A model generated the notes under the pieces. That model made no database searches. It had not been told where the DNA came from and saw only the letters and a program-made list of their open reading frames with translations. Shown here one piece after another: positions 35,609 to 45,353 of a stretch of DNA of 64,000 nucleotides. The position numbers were made by a program, and so were the translations under genes. Every line of letters starts with the position of its first letter. Positions within the stretch are counted from its first letter, which is position 1. The stretch is from Shewanella chilikensis (GTDB lineage: Bacteria; Pseudomonadota; Gammaproteobacteria; Enterobacterales; Shewanellaceae): NCBI RefSeq assembly GCF_002836945.1, contig NZ_NIJM01000022.1, forward strand, positions 1 through 64,000, in the 5' to 3' direction.

Positions 35609-38600
35609 TTAAACCGTCTGCTCGGTCTTGGGCGCGCGTTTGTGCCGTTTATGCCTTGATTGTTTATCATTGGGAGGCCGATTCTTTGACGGTTTTCCCA
35701 TTGGTCTATTGGGTGAATGTGTCGCTTTTTTGCCTGTAGCTTGTCTTGGGCTTTTGCCTTCGGCATCCGGTTTTCTTCGTAATCGGCAATGTTTGGGAAT
35801 TCTGGCTATCACTTCGGCAAACAGGTTTCTGTGTTTCCCGGCGGCGCCAGGGCGACTCAGAAACTCGAGATCGCCGAAGAAGAGCAGGCTTTGCTTGGCG
35901 CGGGAGCAGGCCACATTGAGTCGTTTCCAGTCGAGAATAAAGCGCAGGTTGCCCCGGGTTCGCACTGTGGAATAACAGACTATCTCATCTTCGCTGCCTT
36001 GAAAGCTGTCCACTGTATTAATGCGGATATTGAACTGACCCAGGCGATATTCGCCACTTGCCGCGGGCGATGATAACTCGCTCATCAGAGCACGGATCAG
36101 TCGTTTTTGGGCGCCATAGGGGGTGATGACGGCGATGCCCAGAGGCGTGGCAGGCTGATGAGTCACCCGGCTCTCAGTGGTGTTTTCCGGGAGATTATTT
36201 TTGTCTGCCAGATTCTTGATAAAGGTGACTATCGCCTCGGCTTCTTCGCGATTGTACTTACTGGTGCCTTCTTGTTGCTGTTGACCGGCGACATCTTTCC
36301 AAATCAAGGTGTGCGGCAGGACGAAGTCTTGTTCATTCAGTTGTCGGCCGTTGAACAGTTGTCGCTCACCGTCCGGGCTGTAAAAGAGCTCGGCGACCAG
36401 ATCGCCTATCTTTTCCGGCATTCTGAACTGTTCAGCCAAAAAGCTTTTGCTTGTGGGCGGCAGTTGTTCATATAGGCCTTCAAAGAAACTGGTTTCCAGG
36501 AAACATTCGTTTAAAAAGGGTAATTCGTCATTGGCTTCATCTGTTTGCAGTAGCGGCGCAACGCTGGGAGGCAGTTGGAAATGATCGCCAATCAGTATCA
36601 CCTTGCGGGCTCTGAGCAGAGGGATCATGAGTTCGGGTACCGTGGAGCGACCGGCTTCATCAATGATCACGAGGTCGAACCTGAGCTGATCTATGCTTTG
36701 ACGTCTGGAGGCCAGTCCAACGCAAGTCGCGCCAACCAGATTATGATCTGCCAGTAACATCCAGTTGAGCTCTTTATCAAGCCTTTGTTGTTCCTGCTCT
36801 GTGCCCAAAACGCCGTAAAGCCAACGGTGAGCCAGCTCAGGCAAAGGTTCGGCTTCGGTTGTACAGGCCAGGGCACTGCGGCGACTTCGCTGTTCAAAGT
36901 CATTCAGTTTTTGTTTAATGGTGTAGTCGCTGAGTTTGCCACTGACCTTGTCATCGGCCCCAATTCTCAATAGCCGTACATCTTGCTGCTCCAGCAAGGC
37001 TTGGTGTAAATCAATAAAGCGTGCCAGGGCGTTGTCTACCGCCGCATGTTGCTGCGATACCAATAATACCCGGGTCTCTGGACTATGGTGGAAAATCTGG
37101 TGCAGCATCTCCACTATGCAAGTGGTCTTGGCGGTACCGGGTGGCCCCTGGATCAGAGCAAGATACTGCTCACTGAGTGCTGTGCGGATAACCTGCTTCT
37201 GGCGTTCGGTCAGTTGGGTATTTTGCCAGCAAAGATCTTCGCGCAATCTGTGTTGCCAGAATGGATCCTGTTGCGGTGTATAGCTGCCCGGTGCCAGAAG
37301 TATCTGCTTTAGCCTGGGCTCGACCAAGGCATCGTTACGAAATGCATCCAAAGCCGCTTGTTGTCGCTGAAGCGCATCGTCAAACAGCTTGAGACTGAGC
37401 CGCAGGCATGTTTTTGTTGCACCGACCTGAGTGGATTGCAGCTCTTGGGCCCATTTTTGCGGTAGCCTCAGCTGCATACTATCGGAATCGATAGTCACTT
37501 CGAGGCGGTTTTGTTGCCGGGCGGGAAGGGGATTGAGCCAGACAAATTCGCCTGCGGCGGTTTCGCCCCAGTATTCGAGGGTGCAACGAGGCGAAAAACC
37601 ACTGCTTTGCTGCGCTTTGAACCCGGCTTTGAAATCCGCCAGCAGCTGGTGCTGACTGTCATCGACGATAAAGTGCAGCAGTAAGTCCTGCTCTTGCTCC
37701 TGCAGCTTGTCGGCTTGTCCCACCAAGGTGATATCCAACTGCGCCTGCTGATAATCGAGTACGCTTTGCCACTGACCCAGCATCTTCAGTTGCGCCATCC
37801 GCGTCTGGCTGTCGGCTTCACTGCTGCTCAAGTGGTTGATAAAGGCGACAAGGGCACTGATACCATCCGGATTGGCCAGCACACTGGACTCAAGAGCACT
37901 GTCTGCCGGGATCAACATAAAGGGCAGCTCATACCCCTGACCTCTGTCTTCAAAGTCTTCGACATCGCTGACCCGCAAACAGGCTTGCTTGGTATCAATT
38001 TGGCAGTTCAGCGCCAGAGTGTGGCGGGCCAGTCGTAAGTCACCACTGTCCTGTTCCATATCGGAATGGAGCAAGCGCCAGGGCGTTGGATCATCCGCCC
38101 GCAGCGCCATGAGCTCCTGCTCAGAAAATAGCTCTGAAGGCAGGTAAAGATAGAGTGAGCCTTCATCTGTGCCGCCGAGTTCGGCCGTGTCCAGCATATT
38201 GAGTTGAATTCTTCCCCGGGATTGCTGCTGGCCAGGGCTGGCGTCCAGCGTCAGGTTGTAAAGCTCTGGCCAGGCTTGTATCTGTTGGCCCGGTAGCAGT
38301 TCCAACATGGGGTTGGGGGTCATCTGCCTTGGCAGAAAGGCGGATATGGCCTTGCCTTGAGTATGGGCCAGATAACCTTTGGCTACCCGGCGTTCAATTT
38401 CGAATGCCATTGGCCTGGCAGACATTATCGCCTCTACCCAGGCGACACCTCTGGCGACACAGGCATAGAATAACCGGGTGCCATTCTTGCCGCTGCGTTG
38501 GTGAGTTATTTGCAGCGGAATGGCTTGTGGATCGTCATAGCTGAAAAACAGCTTGCGCTGCAGGTCGTTGCTCCAGCCCTGCAAGCCCAGGTTATTGCCA

Positions 38601-39208
38601 AGATGCAGCCTGCTGTTGAAGGGCAGGTCTGTATCCAGTTCATCTTGCTCTACCAGCACCACTTTCCCGACATAGAGCCATTCTGCGGGTAAGGTCGGGC
38701 TCGGTGGCGTAAGCTCATCCAGGTGTTTTTTGAGTTCAGATACCGAAGGCTCGGTGTCGAGCGTATCCCGCACGGCTTTGAGTTGTGCCAGATACCAGTC
38801 GAGATAGTCTTTGTAGGCAACCAGGCGGCTGCGGGCATCTTCTACCTGACAATAACTTTGCTGCAGCGCCCGGCGCCGATAGGGGCTGAGCCCCTCATCA
38901 TTGAGCTCTGTGGCTATTTGCTCGGGTAGCAGTTGGAGTTCGGCGTCTATCAGGCTGACTTTATTCAGCAGCTCATAATATTGAGCTTCCATTTTGGAGC
39001 AGAGTTGCTGCAACGATTGACTCAACTGTAGAGCTTGCTGCCTGTCGTGCTCTGCCGCCATACTGCTATAACGCCGATTGAGAGCGTCTATGTCTCCGCG
39101 CAACTCGTCGTGGCGCTGATGTTCTTTAGCTGTGGCTCTATCGAACAACCAAGCGGTCGCAGTTGCTGTGACAGTAACCCCTATGCCTATGATGATGGCT
39201 GGCAGCAC
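35609..39208 (-). CDS. Membrane-anchored UPF1-like SF1 helicase, 1199 residues
   Basis: An N-terminal transmembrane helix (about residues 3-21) is followed by a long coiled coil (20-170) and a large uncharacterised middle region (170-660). The C-terminal part is an SF1B helicase: Walker A QGPPGTAKTT (687-696), Walker B IIDEAGRS (Asp850/Glu851), motif III GDHFQLPPS, EQFRMPE, VDSFQGSEDEIV and NVACSRAK. The last ~50 residues are Lys/Arg/Pro-rich and should bind nucleic acid. No nuclease domain is evident. It lies 16 bases downstream of a coiled-coil gene and ends a four-gene minus-strand operon. Helicase activity is firm from motifs; the biological role is inferred. Confidence 0.85.
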   Translation of the reverse strand: MLPAIIIGIGVTVTATATAWLFDRATAKEHQRHDELRGDIDALNRRYSSMAAEHDRQQALQLSQSLQQLCSKMEAQYYELLNKVSLIDAELQLLPEQIATELNDEGLSPYRRRALQQSYCQVEDARSRLVAYKDYLDWYLAQLKAVRDTLDTEPSVSELKKHLDELTPPSPTLPAEWLYVGKVVLVEQDELDTDLPFNSRLHLGNNLGLQGWSNDLQRKLFFSYDDPQAIPLQITHQRSGKNGTRLFYACVARGVAWVEAIMSARPMAFEIERRVAKGYLAHTQGKAISAFLPRQMTPNPMLELLPGQQIQAWPELYNLTLDASPGQQQSRGRIQLNMLDTAELGGTDEGSLYLYLPSELFSEQELMALRADDPTPWRLLHSDMEQDSGDLRLARHTLALNCQIDTKQACLRVSDVEDFEDRGQGYELPFMLIPADSALESSVLANPDGISALVAFINHLSSSEADSQTRMAQLKMLGQWQSVLDYQQAQLDITLVGQADKLQEQEQDLLLHFIVDDSQHQLLADFKAGFKAQQSSGFSPRCTLEYWGETAAGEFVWLNPLPARQQNRLEVTIDSDSMQLRLPQKWAQELQSTQVGATKTCLRLSLKLFDDALQRQQAALDAFRNDALVEPRLKQILLAPGSYTPQQDPFWQHRLREDLCWQNTQLTERQKQVIRTALSEQYLALIQGPPGTAKTTCIVEMLHQIFHHSPETRVLLVSQQHAAVDNALARFIDLHQALLEQQDVRLLRIGADDKVSGKLSDYTIKQKLNDFEQRSRRSALACTTEAEPLPELAHRWLYGVLGTEQEQQRLDKELNWMLLADHNLVGATCVGLASRRQSIDQLRFDLVIIDEAGRSTVPELMIPLLRARKVILIGDHFQLPPSVAPLLQTDEANDELPFLNECFLETSFFEGLYEQLPPTSKSFLAEQFRMPEKIGDLVAELFYSPDGERQLFNGRQLNEQDFVLPHTLIWKDVAGQQQQEGTSKYNREEAEAIVTFIKNLADKNNLPENTTESRVTHQPATPLGIAVITPYGAQKRLIRALMSELSSPAASGEYRLGQFNIRINTVDSFQGSEDEIVCYSTVRTRGNLRFILDWKRLNVACSRAKQSLLFFGDLEFLSRPGAAGKHRNLFAEVIARIPKHCRLRRKPDAEGKSPRQATGKKATHSPNRPMGKPSKNRPPNDKQSRHKRHKRAPKTEQTV

Positions 39209-39224
39209 TCAATAAACTCCTGGA

Positions 39225-39659
39225 TTAAAGGTTTGGCAATTTATGCAACAGTTGCAGCAGCTGATATTCTTCATCGCTGGCTTCACCCAAACTCACCTTA
39301 TGGCGCAAAATCTCAATCGTCTGCTCGCGACTTTGATGATCCTGTTGCCAGCGTTGATGGGCCTGTTCATTGAGTTGATGTTCATTGTCGGCCTTGAGCC
39401 TGTCGAGGGCGATTTCCTGACTGCGCTCCTGGTGTTTGAGTTGCGCCTGACGTAATTCGTTGTCGGACAGCTCTATCTCTTTTAACGCTTCGGCTTTTAC
39501 TCTTTCAGTTTCCGCTCTGGCAGTTTCCAGTTGGTTGTAACTCTGATAAGCACTGACCGCCTCTTTGGCTAGCGCAACGACTTCTGCGCCGCTTAGCTCC
39601 GGGGTTTTACTTTGTGGTTTGGCCGGGGACTTGGTGTTAATTCGGCTGGGAGTTTTCAT
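39225..39659 (-). CDS. Coiled-coil protein of the helicase operon, 144 residues
   Basis: Lys/Pro-rich start (MKTPSRINTKSPAKPQSKTP), then a heptad-rich coiled coil from about residue 40 to 120 with many Gln/Glu/Arg. There is no membrane segment. A TTG eight codons upstream keeps the frame open, but the ATG at 39659 has AGAGGG in front and is preferred. It sits between the helicase and the 177-residue partner; its coiled coil could pair with that of the helicase N-terminus. Confidence 0.72.
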   Translation of the reverse strand: MKTPSRINTKSPAKPQSKTPELSGAEVVALAKEAVSAYQSYNQLETARAETERVKAEALKEIELSDNELRQAQLKHQERSQEIALDRLKADNEHQLNEQAHQRWQQDHQSREQTIEILRHKVSLGEASDEEYQLLQLLHKLPNL

Positions 39660-39747
39660 TTGTGTGTGCCCTCTGAACTTCAATAGCCTTGATTTAGGTG
39701 ACTAGGGTTGACGATAATGAATCGCAAATCGTTAACTAAGCTTGGTG

Positions 39748-40281
39748 TTACTCAAAAGCGCCGACCAAGCACAAGAGTTGTGCCTTCATTAACTCATCGG
39801 TCAGTCTGCTGAGTCGTCTGAGCTCTGGACATTCACGGCGAGCGGTACTTCTCAGATGCTGCAACTGTCCAAGAAATAGCTCCAGACTCTGGCGGCGACT
39901 CTGTAGTTCTGCGACAAGTTGAGTCGTCAGGTGATTGTCGTGCTGTAATCTGTGTTGCAGCAGTGTCATGCGCTCCTCGGCCTCCATTTGCCAGAGCGTT
40001 TGCTCCAGTGCCATCTGTTTGCTGAGGTTTTTGAGTTGATGCTGCAACGTACGTTTTTGTGCTTGCAACTGCTCGGTGACTTCTTTGGCACGCTGCAGCT
40101 TAAAATAGGAGTTGAGGCAGTCAAGTACCGAAATGGCTGCATCGACCCACACCAATACAGGGTTAACCCCTTTGGCGCCGCGCATCAGTTGGTAACCTAT
40201 TCGGCCAGCCTGGTAGAGCCTCGCCTGCCGGGCACTGCCAATTTCCAGGGTTTTACTGGCAAACAGTGAAACAGTTTTCAT
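39748..40281 (-). CDS. Hydrophobic-helix plus coiled-coil protein of the helicase operon, 177 residues
   Basis: Residues about 38-58 (GVNPVLVWVDAAISVLDCLN) form one hydrophobic, possibly membrane-associated helix. A coiled coil follows from about 60 to 150 (KLQRAKEVTEQLQAQKRTLQ and onward). Its start codon overlaps the stop of the upstream 340-residue gene by four bases, which implies coupled translation. Unrecognised family. Context suggests an accessory subunit of the helicase. Confidence 0.72.
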   Translation of the reverse strand: MKTVSLFASKTLEIGSARQARLYQAGRIGYQLMRGAKGVNPVLVWVDAAISVLDCLNSYFKLQRAKEVTEQLQAQKRTLQHQLKNLSKQMALEQTLWQMEAEERMTLLQHRLQHDNHLTTQLVAELQSRRQSLELFLGQLQHLRSTARRECPELRRLSRLTDELMKAQLLCLVGAFE

Positions 40282-41300
40282 TGGTTTGGCTCCAACGAGG
40301 TTTCAAATTGTGCCTTGAGTGCCGCCATCAGCTGCGGCTTGTCGAGTCGCAGTGGGCGCAGGCTCTGGTTCAGAGTAATGTGACGACTAATGCCGGTATC
40401 AAGGGACTCCTCTTTCGCGCCGATGACCTGCAACAGTTCGCTTATGGGCTTTTCAGCGCTCTTGGGCCAACTAGCGTTGCCTTCGACTCGCTCGCTGGTG
40501 TTAATAATGGCGCCGCTCAACTGGCACAAGTGGAGTCGACTGGGTGGGGGAGTTGCCAGTGTTGAATCGAGCAGGGGCGGCACAGTGTAATTAGCCTGAT
40601 ATTCGAGTGTCGGGGCTTTTAATAGCAGTGTGCCGCGTTTTTCCGAAGTTAATGATGTTTCGCTATCAAGCTCGACCCAGGCATAACTAAGCTCTGTTTC
40701 ATCGCCGATAATCTCAAGCTGTGGCTGCCAGGCAGTACGCTGCTCCTGCAGCATCCTGTGATACTTGGTCGGACAAAGCTGTTGCATCAGCTTGGTTAGC
40801 TCCCCTTGATTTTCCAGGCTGGAGGCCAATCGGCGGTTCAGTCTTTGCTGTTGCAGCACCTGCTGAATATTCCAGTCTGTTTCGTACTCTCTCAAGGTCA
40901 TCCAGGGTTCGGAGGGGTTATTTTTCAATAATAGTTGTTCATCGTGGCACCAAACGGGATTGAGTTGCGGATCCATCACATCAAGCCACAGCACAAATTT
41001 CAGATCGGTCAGCTCACAAGCCAGTGCCATTTGACTCCCTTGTGGGGTCAATTGGCGCAGATCATCTTCCAGCCAGCCGAGTGCACATAAACGTTCGAGC
41101 AATGGCGTCAGTTGTGAGCTTGTCAGTGCGGTAACTTGCTGGATCTGTTCCTGGGTTACACCGTATAAGGTAAAAGATTGCAGTAAAAAACGTGAGACCT
41201 TACCCAGGATCTCCAACTGCTGATGACGAAAGCTCAACCGATAACGACGCATGGGCAGAAGAATATTCAAAGGGGCTGGAAGGCTATTTGTATGGGCCAC
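40278..41300 (-). CDS. Winged-helix-like protein, first gene of the helicase operon, 340 residues
   Basis: Residues about 25-90 look like a winged-helix DNA-binding or protein-interaction domain: ILGKVSRFLLQSFTLYGVTQ, then TSSQLTPLLERLCALGWLED and LRQLTPQGSQMAL. The rest is a mixed alpha/beta region with no known motif. It could be an operon regulator or a nucleic-acid recognition subunit. The palindrome 120-140 bases upstream is a candidate binding site. No recognised family. Confidence 0.7.
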   Translation of the reverse strand: MAHTNSLPAPLNILLPMRRYRLSFRHQQLEILGKVSRFLLQSFTLYGVTQEQIQQVTALTSSQLTPLLERLCALGWLEDDLRQLTPQGSQMALACELTDLKFVLWLDVMDPQLNPVWCHDEQLLLKNNPSEPWMTLREYETDWNIQQVLQQQRLNRRLASSLENQGELTKLMQQLCPTKYHRMLQEQRTAWQPQLEIIGDETELSYAWVELDSETSLTSEKRGTLLLKAPTLEYQANYTVPPLLDSTLATPPPSRLHLCQLSGAIINTSERVEGNASWPKSAEKPISELLQVIGAKEESLDTGISRHITLNQSLRPLRLDKPQLMAALKAQFETSLEPNQ

Positions 41301-41422
41301 TGTTGGATCTTACTTATCTGTTTGAGCTGGAGGTTTATGTCATGAGAGACGGCGCAAACCTTAACACGAAAGTTGAAATAAAAAACCAGATATTGAGTGT
41401 TTTTTTGAAAAAAATATTAATA

Positions 41423-41440
41423 TATGCAACAGCTTGCATA
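41423..41440. promoter_or_regulatory. Perfect palindrome upstream of the helicase operon
   Basis: TATGCAA-CAGC-TTGCATA has 7-bp arms around a 4-base spacer, in an AT-rich region of about 160 bases between the 340-residue gene and the DUF7079-like gene. The position fits an operator. Confidence 0.55.
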
Positions 41441-41459
41441 AAATTGATTCAATATGATT

Positions 41460-41885
41460 TCAAAGCTTGTCAGCGAGTGTGTTATTGCGCCTACTATGGA
41501 TCTGCGCCGATAGCAGTTGCCAGTGAGGTGCTAAATAATCATTGAACATTCGTTCTGCCAAGTGCTGCTTCATTCTTTGCCAAAGATTGGGAGAATTGAT
41601 GAGTTGCAGTAAGATTTGCTCCTTGAGCCACTGTTCATCGAAGCCCGCCCACTCACCACAGACGTCGAATAAATTGGGGCCACAAACGGGCGCAACTTCC
41701 CGATAGAGAATATGCTCCAGTTCTTTTAGAGAATAAGGGGAAAGAGCACATACCCGGATAATGCCGGGGTAGTGCAGAGTGACATCGGTATCAAGAAACA
41801 AGTCTGACAGTGCGCTCCATACCGCTTGGCGGATGGGGAATTTTACTGTTTCTTCCAGCATTATATGGGAGGGGGATTCAGCCAT
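41460..41885 (-). CDS. DUF7079-like protein, 141 residues
   Basis: It contains VWSALSDLFLDTDVTLHYPG, then SPYSLKELEHILYREVAPVC and GEWAGFDEQWLKEQI, a pattern I associate with the DUF7079 family; this is not verified. AAGGAAGGAT is well placed before the ATG. It lies 159 bases upstream of the helicase operon in the same direction, so it may or may not belong to it. Function unknown. Confidence 0.68.
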   Translation of the reverse strand: MAESPSHIMLEETVKFPIRQAVWSALSDLFLDTDVTLHYPGIIRVCALSPYSLKELEHILYREVAPVCGPNLFDVCGEWAGFDEQWLKEQILLQLINSPNLWQRMKQHLAERMFNDYLAPHWQLLSAQIHSRRNNTLADKL

Positions 41886-41991
41886 AGGATCCTTCCTTTA
41901 AGGCTGTTATTTGTGCAGAGAGGGTAACCAAAGACATCAGAGACATCAAGTTATCAAACTCTCATTGCTAATTTAGCCAGGCAGATCCAAT

Positions 41992-42014
41992 AAAAAGGCC
42001 ACGGAAGTGGCCTT
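41992..42014 (-). terminator. Terminator of metG
   Basis: AAGGCCAC / GTGGCCTT with loop GGAA. Read on the minus strand it ends in TTTTTATTGG, 20 bases beyond the metG stop. Confidence 0.88.
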
Positions 42015-42035
42015 GGGTGATTTATGGATGTGAGT

Positions 42036-44066
42036 TTATTTGACTCTCATGCCTGGCTGAGCACCTTCATGGGGCTCAAGGATCCACAGCTCCTTGCCAC
42101 CAGGGCCCGCGGCCAGCACCATGCCTTCAGACAGACCAAAGCGCATCTTGCGAGGAGCCAGGTTGGCTACCATTACTGTCAGTTTGCCTTCGAGATCTTC
42201 CGGGGCATAAGCCGACTTGATACCGGCAAATACCTGACGGGTTTCGCCGCCGAGATCCAGCTGTAATTTCAGTAGCTTGTTGGCTTCAGGCACATGCTCG
42301 GCCTTCTTGATCAATGCAATCCGCAGATCCAGCTTGGCAAAGTCGTCAAACTCTATGGTTGGGCTGATAGGGTCATCTGCCAATGGGCCGCAGGCCTTGG
42401 GCGTATCCTCGGTTGCCTTGAGGCTTTCCTTGGAGGCTTCCACCATGGCGCTCACCTTATCGAGCTCGATGCGTTGCATCATGGGCTTGAACGGGTTGAT
42501 TTGGTGACCGGCCATATCCAGTGCCAAGCCACTCCAAGTGAGTTCCAGCTTGAGGAAGGCTTCAACATCGGTGGCCAAGCGTGGCAGAACCGGCTTGAGA
42601 TAAGTCACCAGAATACGGAATAAATTCAGCGCCACTGAGCATACCTGATGGGCGCGGGCCAGGGTTTCTTCGTTTTTCACCAACTGCCAAGGAGCTTCAT
42701 CGGCAACGTAAGCGTTGGCGACATCGGCCAGCGCCATGATTTCACGCATCGCCTTGCCGTATTCGCGGCCTTCATACAGCTCGGCGATCAGTTCCTGTTT
42801 GGCCAGGAAGGACTCGGCCAGGCTATTGTCTTCCACTTTGGCCAGCTTGGCGTCAAAACGCTTGACGATAAAGCCGGCGGTGCGGCTCGCCAGGTTAACC
42901 AGTTTACCGACCAGGTCCGAGTTGACTCTGGCGGCAAAGTCCTCCAGGTTCAAGTCCAGATCGTCAATGCGGCTGGAGAGCTTGGCTGCGTAGTAGTAGC
43001 GCAGATACTCAGGATCCAGATGATCCAGGTAAGTGCGGGCCTTGATAAAGGTGCCCTTGGACTTGGACATTTTGGCGCCGTTGACCGTGACATAGCCGTG
43101 GGCATAGACACTGCTTGGTTGACGGTAGCCGGCACCTTTGAGCATGGCCGGCCAAAATAGACTGTGGAAATAGACAATGTCTTTGCCGATGAAGTGATAC
43201 ACCTCGGCCTTTGAGTCGGCATTCCAGAACTCGTCAAAGTTCAGCTCCGGGCGCTTGTCGCAGAGGTTCTTGAATGAGCCCATGTAGCCAACAGGCGCAT
43301 CGAGCCAAACGTAGAAGTATTTGCCCGGCGCATCGGGGATCTCAAAACCAAAGTAGGGCGCATCACGGGTGATATCCCACTGCTGCAGACCTTGCTCGAA
43401 CCATTCATCCAGCTTGTTGGCCATTTCACTCTGCAGTGAACCTGAATGGGTCCACTCCTTGAGCATGGTTTCAAAGGCGGGCAGATCGAAGAAGAAGTGC
43501 TCTGTCTCTTTCATGACAGGTGTGGCACCGGATACCGCCGAGCGCGGATTGATCAGCTCGGTTGGGCTGTAGGTGGCGCCACAGGCGTCACAGTTGTCGC
43601 CGTATTGGTCTTCAGACTTACACTTGGGGCAGGTGCCCTTGACGAATCTGTCCGGCAGGAACATGGACTTTTCCGGATCGAACAGTTGGGAAATAGTCTT
43701 GCTCTTGATATAGCCGTTGTCGCGCAGTTTGAGGTAGATCTCGCTGGCCAGCTGACGGTTCTCTTCGCTGTGAGTGCTGTGATAGTTGTCAAAGGCAATA
43801 TTGAACTCGGCAAAATCCTGCTGATGCTCTTGATTGACCTTGGCGATCATCTCTTCGGGTTGGATCCCCATCTGCTGAGCCTTGAGCATGATAGGTGTAC
43901 CGTGGGCATCATCGGCACAGATATAATGACACTCATGGCCACGGAGTTTTTGGAAGCGGGACCAGATATCTGTTTGAATGTACTCGAGCATGTGGCCCAG
44001 GTGAATGGGACCGTTGGCATATGGAAGCGCGCTGGTAACAAGGATTTTACGTTGTGTAGTTGCCAT
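42036..44066 (-). CDS. metG: Methionyl-tRNA synthetase
   Basis: Class I synthetase that charges tRNA-Met. The HIGH-type motif HLGH is at residues 22-25, KMSKS at 332-336. The knuckle cysteines lie in [18 protein letters not shown] near residue 146-162. The last ~110 residues ([20 protein letters not shown]) form the C-terminal tRNA-binding/dimerisation domain. The 676 residues equal the usual long MetRS. It is divergent from mrp across a 159-base promoter region, the conserved gammaproteobacterial arrangement. Confidence 0.98.
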   Translation of the reverse strand: MATTQRKILVTSALPYANGPIHLGHMLEYIQTDIWSRFQKLRGHECHYICADDAHGTPIMLKAQQMGIQPEEMIAKVNQEHQQDFAEFNIAFDNYHSTHSEENRQLASEIYLKLRDNGYIKSKTISQLFDPEKSMFLPDRFVKGTCPKCKSEDQYGDNCDACGATYSPTELINPRSAVSGATPVMKETEHFFFDLPAFETMLKEWTHSGSLQSEMANKLDEWFEQGLQQWDITRDAPYFGFEIPDAPGKYFYVWLDAPVGYMGSFKNLCDKRPELNFDEFWNADSKAEVYHFIGKDIVYFHSLFWPAMLKGAGYRQPSSVYAHGYVTVNGAKMSKSKGTFIKARTYLDHLDPEYLRYYYAAKLSSRIDDLDLNLEDFAARVNSDLVGKLVNLASRTAGFIVKRFDAKLAKVEDNSLAESFLAKQELIAELYEGREYGKAMREIMALADVANAYVADEAPWQLVKNEETLARAHQVCSVALNLFRILVTYLKPVLPRLATDVEAFLKLELTWSGLALDMAGHQINPFKPMMQRIELDKVSAMVEASKESLKATEDTPKACGPLADDPISPTIEFDDFAKLDLRIALIKKAEHVPEANKLLKLQLDLGGETRQVFAGIKSAYAPEDLEGKLTVMVANLAPRKMRFGLSEGMVLAAGPGGKELWILEPHEGAQPGMRVK

Positions 44067-44225
44067 CTTTTCTCTGTTAAATCTAGGCCCTGAAAGAATG
44101 GCATAGATACTAACCGATTAATCCGGCTTTTTCATCAAAACCTGACATGAGTGGGTTAATTCTACTCTAATATTCGCGTCATTATCTGGTACACTTGGCG
44201 AAATTTATCAAAAGGGGATTGCGTT

Positions 44226-45341
44226 TTGTCTTCTGCTTCTCAGGACTATCGTCTCAGTGACGATCTGCTCGGTCCGGTTCTTGCCATTCTCAATGCGTTT
44301 CAGGATCCATACCTGGCCCAGGGTTTAGTCGATGCCGGTTGTATTCGTAAATTGGATTTGGATGGTAAAAGGCTACTGCTGACCATCTTGTATCCATATC
44401 CTTGTCAGACTCAATATCGCGATACTGTGATTGCGCTGACCAATGAATTGTCCAAGCTCGATGCCATCGACGAGGTGGAATGTGAGATTGGCTTTGAGCC
44501 TTTCAGCTACTCGGCCCTAGGCAATATAGCCCCTATTCCCAATGTGAAGCAGGTGATCGCCGTTGCTTCCGGTAAGGGCGGTGTGGGCAAGTCTACTACT
44601 GCGGTTAACCTGGCCTTGGCCCTGGCGGCTGAAGGTGCCAGGGTGGGAATTTTGGATGCCGATATCTATGGCCCCTCCATTCCATTGATGCTGGGGATCC
44701 CGACATTCAGACCTGTGTCCCCGGATGGTGTACATATGACAGCCGCCACGGCTCACGGTATCAGCGCCCAGAGCATAGGTTTCATGCTGACCGACGATCA
44801 GGCTGCGGTATGGCGTGGCCCTATGGCCGCCGGCGCTTTGGCGCAACTGCTTAACGAAACCCAGTGGCCTGAGCTGGATTACCTGATGATTGACATGCCT
44901 CCGGGCACAGGGGATATCCAACTGACCCTGTCACAAAAAGTGCCGGTCAGCGGCGCCGTGATAGTCACTACGCCTCAGGATATAGCGCTGGCCGATGCCA
45001 AGAAAGGCATCACTATGTTCCAGAAGGTGAACATCCCAGTCGTCGGTATTGTGGAAAATATGAGTTTCCATCTCTGTCCTGCCTGTGGCCATAAAGAGCA
45101 TCCTTTCGGTACTCACGGTGGCAGCAAGATAGCCGAGCGTTATCAAGTACCTTTACTGGGTGCCTTACCTCTGCATATCAATATCCGTGAGGATATGGAT
45201 AACGGTGAGCCGACTGTGGTGGCTGCGCCTGAGGGTGAAGTCGCCGCCATTTACCGGGATATCGCCCGCCGTGTGGGTGCCCAACTGGCAAAACAAAAGA
45301 ATCACAGCAGTATTTCAATCGCAATAGCAGATGATGAGTAA
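44226..45341 (+). CDS. mrp: Mrp/ApbC Fe-S cluster carrier ATPase
   Basis: P-loop ATPase that carries and transfers Fe-S clusters in the cytosol. An N-terminal MIP18/DUF59 domain (about 1-95) is followed by the deviant Walker A GKGGVGKST (116-124) and the cluster-binding CPAC (Cys284, Cys287). The start is a TTG at 44226 with AAGGGGA eight bases upstream. It precedes udk by 12 bases. Length 371 is normal. Confidence 0.95.
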   Translation: MSSASQDYRLSDDLLGPVLAILNAFQDPYLAQGLVDAGCIRKLDLDGKRLLLTILYPYPCQTQYRDTVIALTNELSKLDAIDEVECEIGFEPFSYSALGNIAPIPNVKQVIAVASGKGGVGKSTTAVNLALALAAEGARVGILDADIYGPSIPLMLGIPTFRPVSPDGVHMTAATAHGISAQSIGFMLTDDQAAVWRGPMAAGALAQLLNETQWPELDYLMIDMPPGTGDIQLTLSQKVPVSGAVIVTTPQDIALADAKKGITMFQKVNIPVVGIVENMSFHLCPACGHKEHPFGTHGGSKIAERYQVPLLGALPLHINIREDMDNGEPTVVAAPEGEVAAIYRDIARRVGAQLAKQKNHSSISIAIADDE

Positions 45342-45353
45342 GGTTTTCGCAGC

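Noticed and set aside
35609..39208. Helicase as RecB/AddA or restriction subunit
   Set aside because: Motifs are UPF1-like SF1B (DEAG, QGSE), with no nuclease or restriction domain and no methylase nearby.
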